A stretch of 64,000 nucleotides of DNA from Schizochytrium sp. TIO01. Lineage: Eukaryota > Sar > Bigyra > Thraustochytrida > Thraustochytriidae. The stretch spans positions 575,501-639,500 of the forward strand of contig SMSO01000007.1 of NCBI GenBank assembly GCA_004764695.1. The letters run 5' to 3'. The notes beneath the pieces are model-generated. The model had not been told where the DNA came from and searched no databases. It saw nothing but the letters and a program-made list of their open reading frames with translations. Shown one piece after another: positions 8,695-27,157 of the stretch; the stretch's first letter is position 1, and each line of letters begins with the position of its first letter. Both the position numbers and the translations under genes were made by a program.

Positions 8695-9060
8695 TGCTTC
8701 AGCATTGCTCTGTGAATAATAAGATTGGGTTCACACCAGTGCAGTTAGGCAGGAACCTCGGTATATGACGGACAAAGCGAGGTCTGAAGTTGCTCTTGCT
8801 GGATGCCCGCTCCTGTCCAAGCGCTTTTGTTTGCGACCTTTTGAAACCTCCTCGTCCTCGTCCTCTTCTGCTTGCCTACTACGAGGTCCCACCTTGTCTG
8901 CAGATCGTCGCCTTCCCTCCCTGCTTGTTGCAAGTGATCGGACGGGTTGTGACGAAGGCGCAGAAGAAGAGACAAATGCCAGATCGCGAGAGCGTTGAAA
9001 ATGCACAACTCTTATCAATGAGAAGAGCAGACCGCAGTATATACTAAGTGCCACTACGCA
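8695..9060 (-). promoter_or_regulatory. probable 5' region of the PH-domain gene
   Basis: This sequence lies immediately upstream of the minus-strand ATG at 8694. Short frames here on both strands overlap one another and use no recognisable domain. On the minus strand an AGTATATACTG word at about 9034-9044 resembles a TATA element, roughly 340 bases from the ATG, which would imply a long 5' UTR. This is weak evidence. Confidence 0.25.
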
Positions 9061-11070
9061 GAACTAGTGCCGCTCCTTTCTCATACACATTAAGTGCCTA
9101 TGATAGGTACTGGGTACTAGATACTCCTGTCTTTACGAACCCGTGTGTTGCTATTCCCACAATAGGCGCTGCTACATCGTATTGACCCTCTCTCTAAAGC
9201 GACTCTGATATAGCTAGGGAGAGCTAAGTACACACCAGGGCGCCGAGAACCCATTCTAAAGGAGAACCAACTATGAAGTGCCAAAATCGAAGGAAGTGAA
9301 TGCTGAGCTCTGAGAGATCCCGGGTTTGGACCGCAGAGGCTTTATCGGTCAGACTTCGACACGGGGATCGATCGTCGTGGCGAATGGCGGGTGCTTTCGC
9401 GAGGCCCTGTCTGTGTATTTACGCTGCCTCGTTGACTGGCTGTGGTGGAGGCGGCGTTGGATTTCTATTGGTCGTCGAATGGTAAGATGCTGATGATCTG
9501 ACATCTTGAAATTGGAATTGACTGGTAGGTTATTAGTTTCATACTTTATTGTGTTTGGGGGTTTAGTTCGAACTGTTCACCTGGCCAAAGGAGAGCAGGG
9601 GGCCAGGGTATTGAGGAGAGCAAACTTGTTGGACCGCGTCGAAGAACCTGCAGCTTTACAGAACCACCATTGAGGTTCATTGGTTCAAGATATGCGTCAC
9701 TAACGCGCGAGCTCTTGAAATGATGCTTAGTAAGGATGGTTCGGCTGGGTGACGTGCCACGCGCTATGTTTTAAGCCTGCTGTATTTCCCTCTAACAAAT
9801 TTCAGTATAACTGTAGAATTGGAGAAAACCTTCTATTATGTGGTTTTTAAACGAAAAAAATACTATCTCTGTCTTTAATTCTAGTTTTCATTTTCAGAAA
9901 TTTGTTCGAAAATTGAATATGCATGAAAGTATCTCCAATTTAATAAAAAATAATTATAGTTACTTTGAAACAACATGAAGATAAAGTTATACAACTTTAA
10001 AATGTTAAGAATTAGTGATTACTATTACTCTTATTATTTGATTTTACTTAGCGTCAAAACATTCTATTATTATGTAAAATTTTAAAGATGCTTTGAAATA
10101 TGAGAGAATAAAAAAGGCCAATTACGAGATTAACATTCAGTCTTTTTTGAATTGCGGTGAAAGAACCCCTTCTTAAAATGCGTGTTTTCTTCCGTCTTTT
10201 TCTCCCTCCTTTCCTAAAAGAAAATATAATTTCAAAAATCAGAAGTAACAATTACGCTATTATCTTTATTAAAAAAAAAAAAAAAAAAAAAAGGCCCAGA
10301 CAGAATTAAAAAAGCGCCACTAACAAGACGGGGGCCTAGCGGCCTCCGTCTAAACCTGCAAAAACGAAGCAGCAGCATCAAATGCCAGAGAAACGGGACC
10401 GCGGCCAGTGGCTCCAGCCTCTGCTACGTGTTTTCCTGCTGTTACACGCGAACTTGGAGTGCTGGCGCAGCGAGGGTTTCTTTCATGCCACCTTGCCCCA
10501 GCATCCTCGTTCGACTGTGCTCTGGTTCCGCCCGGTGAAGCGATCTCCAAGATGCTACAATGTCCGCGTAAGTCGGAGCGCTGGACCTTTCGCCAAGTGA
10601 GGTAGTTGGACCAACAACATGAACAACGCGTACGATACCAGCTACTCTTTATCATCATCAGAGGAACTCGAATGTCCAGAAGACAAAAAGAGGGAAGAGA
10701 AAACAGGAAGAAAAGAAAGCAATTGTTTCTGATAAATAAATAAAACTTTAATGCAGTTTTAATGCAGTCTTTAATATCTCTTTTTCAAAAAAGGATATAT
10801 TTAGGTCTTTTTACTGCTGAACTAAGAGCTGTTAGGTTCTTTTTGGAAAGATAGGGGAAAAGAGCCTTTGGAGGCTGGTTCAAACTCTTGTCCGGATCAT
10901 TTCCTTTCCAACTTAATGACGCGTTCGGCTGGACCAATTGGTGCCACTCTTGCGTTGCCCAAATCTCCAGTCGACACCATTCCGGCCAACGGAAGAAGAA
11001 GGCATCAGAGAGCGCCCAGAGAGGGCGCTAAAGGCGAAGGGGGCCTGAGTTCTTCTTGCTTGCTTAGTGC
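9061..11070. other. intergenic, no gene seen
   Basis: AT-rich sequence with a 22-base A-run at 10271-10292. Only short overlapping frames exist (about 65-130 codons), none with a domain and most without an ATG. Around 10340-10660 the sequence becomes GC-richer and several frames are open on both strands. That is expected from composition and is not evidence for a gene. Confidence 0.5.
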
Positions 11071-11198
11071 TGTTTGTTTGTTTGTTTGTTTGTTTGTTTG
11101 TTTGTTTGTTTGTTTGTTTGTTTGTTTGTTTGTTTGTTTGCTTTGTTTGTTTGTTTGTTTGTTTGTTTGTTTGTTTGTTTGTTTGTTTGTTTGTTTGC
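11071..11198. repeat. (TTTG)n microsatellite, about 128 bp
   Basis: About 32 tandem TTTG units with one GCTTTG interruption near 11140. All six frames are free of stop codons, so spurious frames reading CLFV on one strand and KQTN on the other cross it. Confidence 0.95.
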
Positions 11199-11609
11199 TT
11201 TCGTGCGCATTCATAGAGCAGGTGTGTGCTCTTCCGCCAGGCCTCGAGCCTTTTCTGCGATGAGTTCTTAGTTCTTTCTCTGCGCGTCTGCCTGTCTTTC
11301 TGTTGGTCTGTCTGTCTATATGTTCAAAACGTTTATTTTCTTGACTTTCTTTGCCCTCTAAGGATCCTGGGCGAAGAAGAGAGGGGAATGGTCTCAAGGA
11401 GGTGGACCTTATGAGCACTTGTTGGAGGCATTTTTTATTTTTCTCCCTGAGTTCTTTTGACCGGGCTCACTATGGGGGTATTCTTTTTTGTTTAAAGTTT
11501 TCTTTTTAATCAATTTTTTTATACATTTTTTTAAAGAAATTGCTTAAAAAAACAATTTACAATTTACAATAATAATGATGAATTAGGACAATAATAAATA
11601 GATTAACAA

Positions 11610-16465
<4,856 letters not shown>

Positions 16466-16492
16466 TTTTGAGCTTTGAGCTTTGAGCTTTGA
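16466..16492. repeat. GAGCTTT heptamer repeat
   Basis: Three to four tandem copies of TTGAGCT/GAGCTTT, a short-period minisatellite with a unit length unlike the tetranucleotide arrays around it. Confidence 0.8.
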
Positions 16493-17369
16493 AGCCTGCA
16501 GGTTTGATCTATCATTGAATGGATGGGACAGGCAATACATGCAAATGCCAGAGGCGAGCGAGGAGCATCTGTGTGACAATCCATGCATATGCGTCCATCT
16601 ATGGCACAAGGCGTCCTGGCACAAGGATTGAGAATGGGTTCTCAAGGCCAGTTAAAAATACGCCTCGTGCATTTCTTTGTATGCATCTATGCATCTATGC
16701 ATCATCTAGTTCATCTCTCTTCGCAGAGTTGGAGTCTGCGAGTGATTGATCGAGGGATCTCAATCAATCGAGCCTTTGTTTGCTTCATACGTTGAAGGCC
16801 TTCGGCTCGCGTGAAAAGACAGACCTATGGAAGCGTTTCCTTCCCACATTCAGCTTGACGAATCATGAAGGGAGCTTGTTAACGTGCTCAAGTCAAGTTG
16901 GGCTCGTGCTACAGATGCCGAACGTGGATTCGCTTCTTGCTCGTTCAATACTGTTTGGTTGTTTGGTTGTTTGGTTGCTGTGAGTTGGTTCCATCGGTGG
17001 GTTGGTTGCATGGACTTTTTTGATCCCCGAGAGCTTTCCAATGGAGCCGAACGAGAGCCATCAGCACCTGTTTGGAGAACTAGCTCGCTATAGAGGTGGA
17101 GAACTACTCGAAGAGAACCTTGCGCTGTGGCTTGCGTTTTGAAGGTTGTCAACCTTTGAACAGAGAAGTTTAAGGGGGCAGGCGGCATCCTGGAAGCTGC
17201 TCTCGCTAGTGGTTTGAGCACGAGAAGAGGCGAGGAAAGGCCGGCCTCGCATCGGCTGGCGGTTGAATGCATTCGATGCACACCTACGAAACACGAGCAC
17301 GCACCAACGCACTCATTTCAACCAAGAAGAAGCATTGCAGTTGCTCTGAAGCAGTTCCTACGTGTTCCC

Positions 17370-17521
17370 ACGCTTGCATGCCCTCTGGGCTGCAGGCCAA
17401 AACTCAGTTACCATAGTCGATGCTGGGCAAGCGAGTACCTACGCTTGCATGCAGGGCAGATGACCTCTGGGCTGGAGGGCAAAACAAAGTTACCATGGTC
17501 GATGCTGAGCAAGCGAGTACT
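17370..17521. repeat. imperfect direct tandem duplication, unit about 70-80 bp
   Basis: Copy 1 (17370-17440) and copy 2 (17441-17521) both begin ACGCTTGCATGC. Both share CCTCTGGGCTG, then GTTACCAT.GTCGATGCTG, and end CAAGCGAGTAC. Copy 2 carries about 10 extra bases near its start. The unit is not low-complexity, unlike the surrounding microsatellites. Confidence 0.85.
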
Positions 17522-17999
17522 GTAGGAAACCTTGCGAGAGACTCTAATGATTGAGCTGCTGCGAATTGATTGCTGTCTCGTCGCAATCGGATTCGCTATA
17601 AATGTAACATTGCCCAGATATTTTTCAACACTATCCCAAAAGTAATCCTTTAAAAAATGTTTTATTGGTCATTTGTTTTACTACACTGTTTGAGGGAACT
17701 TTGGACCTTAATCTTCGTGAAGCTATTCCGTCGTCTTCGGCGTGACTGAGGCTAGGTCGGAACTTGAAGTCACGGATAACCTCACGCATGTCCGGTGAAT
17801 CGCACCAAAGCTTTGTTTTATGGGTGCTCTTTTTTGTTTTTTGCTTTTTACAAAGCTCCTCTCGAGCTCCTCCCACTTCTCCGCTTTTAATCGTGCAATT
17901 GCATATTCGCTTGGTTGGAAGCGAGCTTCGAGCCAGCTGGAAAGAGAGTCCCCGCGGCCGACCCAGGAGAACGCAAACGCATTGCACTGGACTTCGCAC

Positions 18000-20900
18000 G
18001 CTCGCAACTGAATAACTAACAGCTTGACTCTAGAAATGTTCAGAAAGTAAACCATAAGACCCCTGAGTTTCTTGCCTATGTTCGAGCTCCCTTGAAGACA
18101 ATCTACTGGACTTGAGCAAATAGAATTGCCTCACCTCATTCCCCAAGTGGTAAAGTTTGGCAAAGTTGGGATGCTCAGTGAGCCTGTTGTACATGCATAA
18201 AAGATTCTTCAAAACTCCTAAGCTCGTAAAAGAGATCCAAGATGCACTTCAGGTGGTTCGTTCAAATATATTCACAAATCTTTCATTAAATGAGCGTGAC
18301 TGTCTAACGGTATATGTTTGCGGCCGTTGAGGTGCACATTTTCGACCTCAATTATGATGCAGGCCGAATTAATCATCTCTGAAGTAATTCACCAAAATTT
18401 CGCCTGATTCTCAAAATGTATGACTTTCGTATTTATGATCGTCCTTTCTTTGATCAAAAGGCTTTCCAGCCTCCTGTAACTGGAAAACATCAGCGGAGAG
18501 TATTATTTATACAACCATGGTCTCATGTATAACTTCCAACTCATAGTATGGTCTGCTACGCGCATATTCTACAGCTGTTAGCGCTGTCACAGAAATACTT
18601 CCTCCAAAAAAAATAGCTAAATACTCACTCTCCTCAATACGATTCATCTTCTCCATCAACGAATTTGGTGTAGAGAGATGCTCTCTTCAATAAGAGCTCG
18701 CTCATTTGTCCCAGAAGCTGCTAAAACAGAAGTAGTCTTTACTATCATTGAAATCAATTATTTGTAATCGCTGTATTTTTAACTCTTTACAAAGTTGACC
18801 CGGACCGCAACAGTATCTTCAAGTAAACTAACAACAACACAGATTGACAATAAAGGAAACGACATTGCTGCCTTTATCGGACATACTTGGTGACAGCTGG
18901 CTTTCGTCAACCATATTTGTCATGCATTGGCTAGTTAAGTTTGTTCGAATACGTGTATTGCTTTATAATTATAAATATATCAATAGCTTGGTCTTGTATT
19001 AATATTTTACTTCTGGAAGCTGAACAAGGAACGACAGAATCAAGGTGTAAACCCTCCCCTCAAGAATATGTGTATGGTGAAATCTATAAAAAGAACTATT
19101 AATTATTTTTCCAAGTCCAAGAATTGCTGCCTCAACTTCCGAAGCTGCTTCCTTTCTGCATATTCCCACTTGTTCCTATACAAGGTTCACTGACTGAAGA
19201 TAAAGAAAGTTGGCGTAAAAGTGAGTCATTGTAATGAATGAACAAAGCGTCTTCAGAGAAAGACATATGATTTTATGATTCTCAGAATGCCAAGGAAATA
19301 AATGAGTATTTTATTACTGAAATCCATCAATGAAACTGCTATTGAACTTGTCTTTTATCTCTTTATCTTTGACATCACAAGCATTTTTGAAATAGAACCA
19401 TATTGCTCCTTTATAAAAAAAGAAGCTTCGGACACAAAAGTACAAATAGCAGAAACTCTACTCATGTATTATGAACCGAAGATCAAATTAAAGAACGCAG
19501 TGCTATACTACCAGCCAGAAGTGATATCAGAATTCATGGCAGAAGTTGAGATTGAGGCTTGTCCCTGACCTTTTATAGTAGCGCAAACTGGATAGATTAA
19601 AGTCGTTTGGGCTTCTCTTACTTCAGTGCTGGTTCTTCATGATTCTACGCTACACATCGGTCCCGTCCTGGCTTTATTTATTCCATCTAAGGTCAGCAAA
19701 GTTCTCCAACAAGGGATATTATATCTTGTGAATTGCCGCAAATAAGCCACATTGAGAGTCCAGTACTCAGAAAACTATTGATTATCCAAGATTGGGAATT
19801 AAAGAGTTTTTGTCAAAATGTAGATGATATAGTTTGGTTGAGAACGGGGTTTATACGATGAGCAATATAATGCTTGGCAGTCGTATGGTGTAGGAATATT
19901 AGCATACAAGTTTTTCTTGCCTATCACATTTTATATAATTTATCTAATTAAGTGGACAATAAGAGCTCTGTTTGGTATGTTGAGCGATTGCCTAACAACA
20001 TGCGCATCACTTTAAAAGAGCTTTCAACAAAAGTTTATGTGATTCGGAAATCTTTGCATCACATCATTGCAATAATATAAACAGCAAATACGCTGGATTG
20101 GTACAGCTACGCTTAAGAGTAAAAACAGTCAAGCAAGTACTAGGCATTGGAAGACCAAAAACGTATTTTAATGATGCTGTAAACTGTTCATCATTCAATC
20201 ACCAAATCAGTATTGTATGTTACAGCAAATCCGGGTTCCGAAATATACTCTACTCCGACAAATGCTCATTATTATTCATAGGATATAAAGAACAGTATTC
20301 AAGAGTGAATGGCATATAACATAAAATCTTTCATTTTAAAGGCGCGGAATTCAGAAATTATAGACTTTATTTAAAATTAATGCGGAGCGAGAAGGAAGTT
20401 TAGATAAAAAGATTTAAATAACCAATGCTTTCAACTCCTAGTAACGAATGCTTAAAGATAAGTCGGGTCAGCAAGAGGTTTGGTAAGGGCTTAGAAAGAA
20501 CGGCTTGTAAATATTCGGTAATTTTAGCTTTCAGATGTCTATAAATATTTGGATTCCAAGGCCAGTTCATTCATGTTACTATTAGGAGACCGAGAAAGAC
20601 TTGATCTGTGCTAGATCTTATTTACAAGCTTAGGTTAACTCGTCTCTTCAACCATTAATTTAGATCCCACCATACTTAATTTTAGCGAATGTGTATACAC
20701 ATTTTTGGTTTGTGGGTTCAGAACCACGCAAGTCAGATAGCCTAGTTCATTTTCAGTACAAGTCCTTCATGGTTATTGAGGTCCATGCCAGAACTTTAGT
20801 AATGTCTCGCTCACAAATTCATTGAATACTATTATGATCTCGGCAACACATGTGTACCGTGAGGCTAAAGCATTCGATATATCATTGACACCAACCCAAT

Positions 20901-22700
20901 TCGGCAAAACCAGCTGCATATGATTTGCTCCTCCTTGCTTTGAGCAGCATCAACACTTTGACTGTGAACAGCAGATTCAGTTCAGTAGCGTTCTTGTGTA
21001 ATGGTATTGTATAGAACTATTCAAACCAGTGTATGTCCCTCTTTGATTTCATATCCAAAGTTAAATTTCTATCATCAGGACGGAATGCCAGAGAGGATAT
21101 GGAGAACCAACTCATTGATGGGATGATTCAGCATAGCGCAGGTGTTTTCCCTCATTAGCTAGAATTAAATCTGATTACACATAAACCCATTGATATTATC
21201 ATGTCTATAAAACTCTTATATTTCCAAGAATAGTGTGCGCCGCTATATCTTTTAGTGTGGGGGGATGAGTTTCAAGTAGATAATAACCTCTTCTTCAAAC
21301 AGTAGTAAATGAACCGACAGTCCATGTGGGGAGTTTTTGGAAACTCCCACAGCGGAAACATTATAATGTCAGTATTCATTTTTTAGATCAGCTTTTAAAA
21401 ACATTTTAAATGGTCACGAGTGGTTTTTATACTTTTAAATAGGTTTTTAAAGGGTCCTTACATTAAAAATAAATTCTTTTATTTAAAAAGATATTTCGAA
21501 CTTTTGAGTTTTGGTTTCGATGTCTTAAAAGTAAAAATATTTTTATTGTTAAAAGAAGTTGCATTCGCCAGAATACTTTAGCATGTTGTTCACAGAAAAA
21601 GATTAGAACCTGATATTTGTTCTTAAAAAGTTTAAAATATTCTTATTCTTATTATTTATATTTGTATTATATATGGAGGACATTTCATAAAACCTATATA
21701 GAACAGAGCACGCTATAAAATATTTATGGGTGCTGATCTCAATTAGTTCTGCCTATGGGTCTCTATCCATATGGTGATTAGAAACGAAGAGATGCATTGT
21801 TGGTTGATGCTTTATTCATTTGTATGTAGAAAATATAAAGCAGAAGAAGCGGATCAGGGAGAGTCCAACCAGCACAAGGATTCAGGTATAACTAATTATA
21901 TACTGGATTCATCAAATCTAATGATCGTTGTAAACAAAAAGTTCTGAAAGAGAATATACCTATGCATATTTTAAAATTCCTACGACGACACTTTGGCAAA
22001 AGGTCAGCGATAATTTTTCTTTTATTAAAGTTTTCATCAAGTTTTCTTAACGGTTGAAAAGGTAACTGCCCTATTAGATGTAACACAAAGCGGCTTTCCT
22101 CTATCCTGATTCTCGGTTATGGCGAAATGGTGGCGGATGACAGCTATACTGTAATTTCTTTGTTTCGGTTAAATCCCATAATTCGCGTGTTTCAAAGTGT
22201 CTGCACATGGGTTCACCTTTGTCGGTACAACCCTTTGCAACTCGTACGAAGTCTTCTTAGCAGTCTTACTATGGAACAGTCCCCAACATTTTTTCTATTT
22301 GATTCTCTTAAAGCAATCAGAGCTAGCTGGCCGAATTGTTTGGAGCAATATTTGTACCTAGAGAAGAAAGAATTAACCCGAAGAATGAGAATAAAGCGCT
22401 GGTCGCGGTAGTTATAAATCGGTTCGAGCACATACGTTAAACTACAGGTTTTATTTATCTATTTATTTGTTCAGTGGCCATCCCGGAAAAGGAAAGAAAG
22501 AATCCGCGTAAACATAAATTATTAAAAAAAAATATGGGAGGGAGAGAGAAAGTAAAAAATGAAATACGGTTCAAATATTTTCACCAGGCAAATAGCCCTA
22601 AACTTCTTGACTAGGGAGTGAGTGATTCACAAAAGATGGTGATGGCCATCTTCTTACTAGGCCCAGTGCTTAGAGTCTGATAGAGAGAAATTACCATTAC
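18000..22700. other. AT-rich block, few microsatellites, no recognised gene
   Basis: This block has few simple repeats, unlike the flanking regions. It contains short open frames such as 19302-19568 (88 codons, ATG; hydrophobic, then KNAVLYYQPEVISEFMAEVE) and 20098-20319 (about 73 codons, TTG start), plus 22127-22411. None matches a family I know. The mix of coding-like fragments in different frames would suit a heavily decayed transposon, but I could not identify reverse transcriptase, integrase or transposase motifs. Confidence 0.35.
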
Positions 22701-23215
22701 TTCTCTCTCTAAGAAGCTGTTGAAAATCCTGGTTTTAGGTTCTTGAAAGTCCAGCTTTGCTAACCACTATCATTCTTGAATGGCGTTCATGACGTAAGAA
22801 AGGATTGATTGGTGAGATGGCGTAGATGGCAGCGGCCTCCTTCAACTGTTGACAGAGAGCGAGCGAGAGAGAGAGAGACGTATCGGTGCAATTTACAAAA
22901 AAAGAAAAAAGGCCAGCAGCTCCGCATGGATCATTTCGATTGGTAGATATCTAGTTAGAGTTGTTTAGCATGCTAGGAGGAGACCCTCTGCTCAGTGCAA
23001 GAACAGCCAAGCAAGACTTTAAAGTAGTACCTGGTACCGCTTCTATACTCATTATCGCGCTGAGCGGAGGGTCCGCTCCTAGCCCCGCTTATATGCTTTC
23101 TACGCGTTCTTCAGAAGGCCAGCTTTCTACCTAGCGACCCTTTTACTCCATCAAGATGAACTCTGCCCTCGTTTTGCTTGCCAGCCAGGTAATGCAGTAC
23201 AAAACTTTCACGAGC
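22701..23215. other. intergenic, no gene seen
   Basis: Transition from AT-rich to GC-richer sequence, with a GA-rich run near 22857-22880. No supported coding frame. Confidence 0.4.
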
Positions 23216-23257
23216 AGCCAACCAACCAACCAACCAACCAACCAACCAACCAACCAC
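23216..23257. repeat. (CCAA)n microsatellite
   Basis: About ten tandem CCAA units ending in CCACCCG. Confidence 0.93.
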
Positions 23258-24200
23258 CCGCCCATGTCGATCCCCTGGCCCCGACTCAGGCCTTGAACTG
23301 CTTACCCCACCTCCGCTCAGCCACTCAATTCCACTCGCGGCGCCACTCCTGAAGAGCCCTCCTCCCCTTCAGAAAGCAAGCGCTACGAAGAAGAAGAGCC
23401 TGCCTCTGCCTGCCTGCCTTGGCTCCTTTGCGAATCGAATCGCCCAGTGGGCCTTATCTGGTTACTACTCCAACAGAAGAAGGAAGCGCGCGACACCGCC
23501 CAACTTCCCAAAGCCCACGCGACCTACAACTACGAAGCACAAGCAAGCGCTCACTTGCTCCTAGCGAGTCCGCTAGCGGCCCCTAGCCGCCTCCTCCTCC
23601 CTCCTCCTCCCTGTCCTCGCTTGCTTCTTGGCCTCCGCCCTGTACTGCCTCGGCCCGGCCCAAGAGCACTCGAGCCACTCGACCCGAGTCGACTCGAGCT
23701 GTGGCGACAAATCCTCAGGTCGCATCGTCCCAAACGAACCTCCAATGTCGTCATTCGGCACTGGCTGCCTCCTGCCTGCCTGCCTGCCTGCTCTCCGTCT
23801 CGGACGAGCACTCTGCCGCGGCGCAGCAGCTTTGGCCTCGTGGCGTACTATGCATGCATGCATTGAAGCATCGATTTAACCACTGCTTCGGCACAGGCGT
23901 TCACGAGCTTGGATTCTCGCATGCCTTGCGCGAGGGAGACGACTTGAACAACTGTGCGAAAGATGACTGAGGCAGAGATCATGCAGGAGGTGGCCATCGC
24001 TAGCTGACTAGAGTCTTTGCGTGCCGAGGAAAGCTTGCAGCAGGCAGAGAGGGATCGTGTCGAGGCAGTTTGCTTTCTGGTGCTTTTCTTGTGGGCTTTG
24101 CTTGTTAGCAGAGAGAGCTCGATCTTGGCTTGCTTGCTTTCATTCATTCAGTCATTCAGTCATTGTCTTTGTCTTTTCTCTCTTTGTTTCGTTGTTTCGT
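23258..24200. other. GC-rich intergenic block
   Basis: A local GC-rich island with several overlapping open frames on both strands (for example 23447-23866 plus and 23551-23863 minus). They are compositionally biased to Pro, Leu, Arg and Ala, overlap each other antisense and show no domain. I regard them as composition artefacts. Confidence 0.4.
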
Positions 24201-24231
24201 TCTTTCTTTCTTTCTTTCTTTCTTTCTTTCA
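24201..24231. repeat. (CTTT)n microsatellite
   Basis: About seven CTTT units. They produce the FLSFFLSF stretches in overlapping spurious frames. Confidence 0.92.
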
Positions 24232-26562
24232 GGGCGGCTGTTTTCCAGACGCTTGCAGTCGCTGTGTAGCGCGTCGAAACACGATTCTGGCCTGCTGTAA
24301 TGATCGCGCGATAGAAGGGGAGCGCGTTTTCGGTTCTTTCGTTGATGTGGAATCGACGATCAGAAAGTCTGCTCGTTCTCCCGCTTTCTCTCTTACTCAG
24401 GAATGGACCGTTAGAACAGAAGCATTCAAGTTCAGAGACTTCCTACAAACGCCAACAGATTGCGCGCAGGCATTTCAACTGGACGGGCAGGTAGGTACCC
24501 ATCAACCTAGCTAGCTAGCTAGGTAGTAGGAGCTATTCATACGACATTTGAGTGTCGAGTGTATCTTGTTGCCTTCTGAAGCCAGACATAGTTCTTTCAG
24601 TCTGAGTGAAAGTAAGGAAACCCAAATAAATTAAATACTACATACCTGAACGAAATGAAATGCCCGAAAGGAGTACGAATGCCAGCAGATCATTCACCAC
24701 CTTGACTCGCTTCCGCCACTGTTCTCGTTTATTGTATATATATACGATTTTGTGTATTCAGAACTTCCTGGCGTTCCGAGCGCACTAAATTCCGACACCG
24801 CATACCTCAGTGGCACCACTTCTTGGATACATACATAGATCATCTCGCCCTGCCGAGTGTGTTTGAGTTGTATTCAACAGAAACAAGGCTGCTTGCTGCC
24901 CAGGCTCTGCAGGGCGAGCACGGAGAACGGTACAGAGGAATCTCTCTCAGTGTGTTGTTTCTGTGTTTGTCTGCGTCCGTCTCTGTGCCTGTCTGCATTT
25001 GAGACCATGTCTGAGGCTGCGCTCGACGCGTTTTATAGTTTAGCTTGTTGTTCAGTGTACTGACTCATGGAGATAGATGATTGTCTGTCTGCATCTTTTG
25101 GTGGGCCGGCATACAAAAAAGTTGTTGGGGGGAAGTATGCTGAGGTCAGGACTTGCCGTCGCCAGGCTCGATGTATGGAGTCATTTGGATGGCGCGTCCT
25201 GTATTTTAACAAATGAACCACGTGGCTCGAAAGTTGTAACCTTGACCTTGTCAATTCACACAGCATTTACAATATCCTATCGGTCGAAGGTTTTCTTGAG
25301 AAAATCGTGTGTTTTGCAAAATCCTTTGGTATTACAATCGCCATATGGCTGCATTTGTCTATTCTGGAGAAAACGACAGGAGCAGAAGGGCTTTTTTAAA
25401 GTGCTGGATCTAGGTAGACCTTCGGCAGGAGGGTAGGTATCTAACGGATTTTGGGCTATGCTCCTCTATTACTGGGTTTTCTATGGTCGTTTAGCTGAGT
25501 TTGGGGAGTGCTTCTCTTTCCAAGTGTGCTCTTTCCTAACCAAAATAACGCTTTTCATCGTAACCTATGCCATATTATATAATATGTGATATCAGAACCT
25601 GCCTTTATGAGTTCTTGTGAGACCCAATCAGACCTGGAGTCACAGTGCTGGTTTTATTCATAGTAGATGCGAGAATGATGGCGAGGAGAATTGAGAACCT
25701 TTCATTAAATAATAATAATAATTTGTTTTAAATTAGTGAATTACATTTTAAAAAAAGAAGGAAAAAAAAAAGGCTTTCATCGAGCGAATCAGGAAAACTT
25801 GAGATACTTAGCAGATATTGTCCCCTAACATCATAATGTCTGTTCTACCGAAACATAGTGAACCTTTTGGTTTTAAAGATTCCTCCATTTGTTAAATTGA
25901 AATATATATATAGTATTTCTGTGCATACGGAAATACAAACAAGCCTTCATCAGCAAAACACCTCGTTTTTCTAGCTAGAGTAATGTTCATCTTACAAGGA
26001 ATGACACATGCTTTTTTGTTTTTATTTTATCTCCGCAAATATTTAATAATAATAATAAACATATGCTCTTTCCCCCCCCCCCCCTTTTTAAAATTTAAAA
26101 AAAGTGCATAAAAAATGTTTTTATAAATATTTAAAATATGAAAGCTCTGATTCTTCAAACAATTAAGAAAACAAAGTACTAACCTACAAGTATTGTAACG
26201 ATAGGAACCAAAGAGAAGAGTGAAAAACGAAACGAAGTAAAAGTGTTTCCAACTTCAATTTTTGTTTGAGTTCATGAATAACCACCAATAAGAATAATTG
26301 AGGAAGCAGAGTGGTTTAGGTAGGCATTACGAGCTGAAGTTAGAGCATGTGATCATCGCCACCATTGCAAACTTCCAAAACGTGACATTCCAGGATTCTC
26401 AGCGCAGAATCAATGGGTTGCTCTCTGTTTCGCTGGACGCATCTCTCGTTTTGAATTAAACGATGAAAAATCATATCATCCATTCGATCAAGGACCAGCT
26501 TCCTCTTCAATCAAGTTACTTCGTAGTACGTTCGCATTTATTCATTTCCCAACAGCAGGCAA
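24232..26562. other. intergenic, no gene seen
   Basis: Moderate GC to about 25.4 kb, then AT-rich. Contains (CTAG)n palindromic runs near 24508-24524 and a 13-base C-run at 26072-26084. No domain-bearing frame. Confidence 0.5.
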
Positions 26563-26632
26563 TCATTCATTCATTCATTCATTCATTCATTCATTCATTC
26601 ATTCATTCATTCATTCATTCATTCATTCATTC
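26563..26632. repeat. (ATTC)n microsatellite
   Basis: About 17 perfect ATTC units, giving SFIH repeats in spurious frames. Confidence 0.95.
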
Positions 26633-27076
26633 AGCCAGCTACACGAGTCACTGGCTAGAGAGTGTTCTCGAGCGAGCTCGCTCGTGTGAAACTTTGTTAC
26701 GCGAGAGCCTATAGCTTTCAAGACGAAAGACTCGTCGGTCCTGAAAGCGCGTCCTTCTTTGGGGCGTCTTTCGTTGCCTTCGCTCCTTTGTTGAGGACCT
26801 TGCTCGCTCGGCGGGGAGGAGTGTTCAGGAAAACAGAGAACACTGGAGAAATCCCTGCAACAAAAATACTGCTCCCCCTTTAAATAGAAACGAACAAACA
26901 GCTGCTCTCGTAAACAATCGACCAAACAAAGCAGAAACCATTTGTACGAAGCTTTTGAAAGAATAAACGAAAGAAAGAAAGAAAGAAAGAAAAGCACTCT
27001 CCCAAAGGTCAAGTGTTTCTGCCACTGCTGAATTTACATGGCCTCACATGCCAAGGCTGACGTGCGGACGACGATC

Positions 27077-27157
27077 TGCCAATCCATCTATTTGCCAATC
27101 CATCTATTTGCCAATCCATCTATTTGCCAATCTATCCATTTGCCAGTCTATCCATTG
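27077..27157. repeat. 16-bp minisatellite
   Basis: About five tandem copies of a 16-base unit, CCAATCCATCTATTTG. The last two copies have drifted (TCTATCCATTTG, then AGTCTATCCATTGG). Confidence 0.9.

Noticed and set aside
24017-24514. 165-codon plus-strand frame with hydrophobic stretch
   Set aside because: The hydrophobic part is the translated CTTT microsatellite, the start is not convincing and no domain is present.
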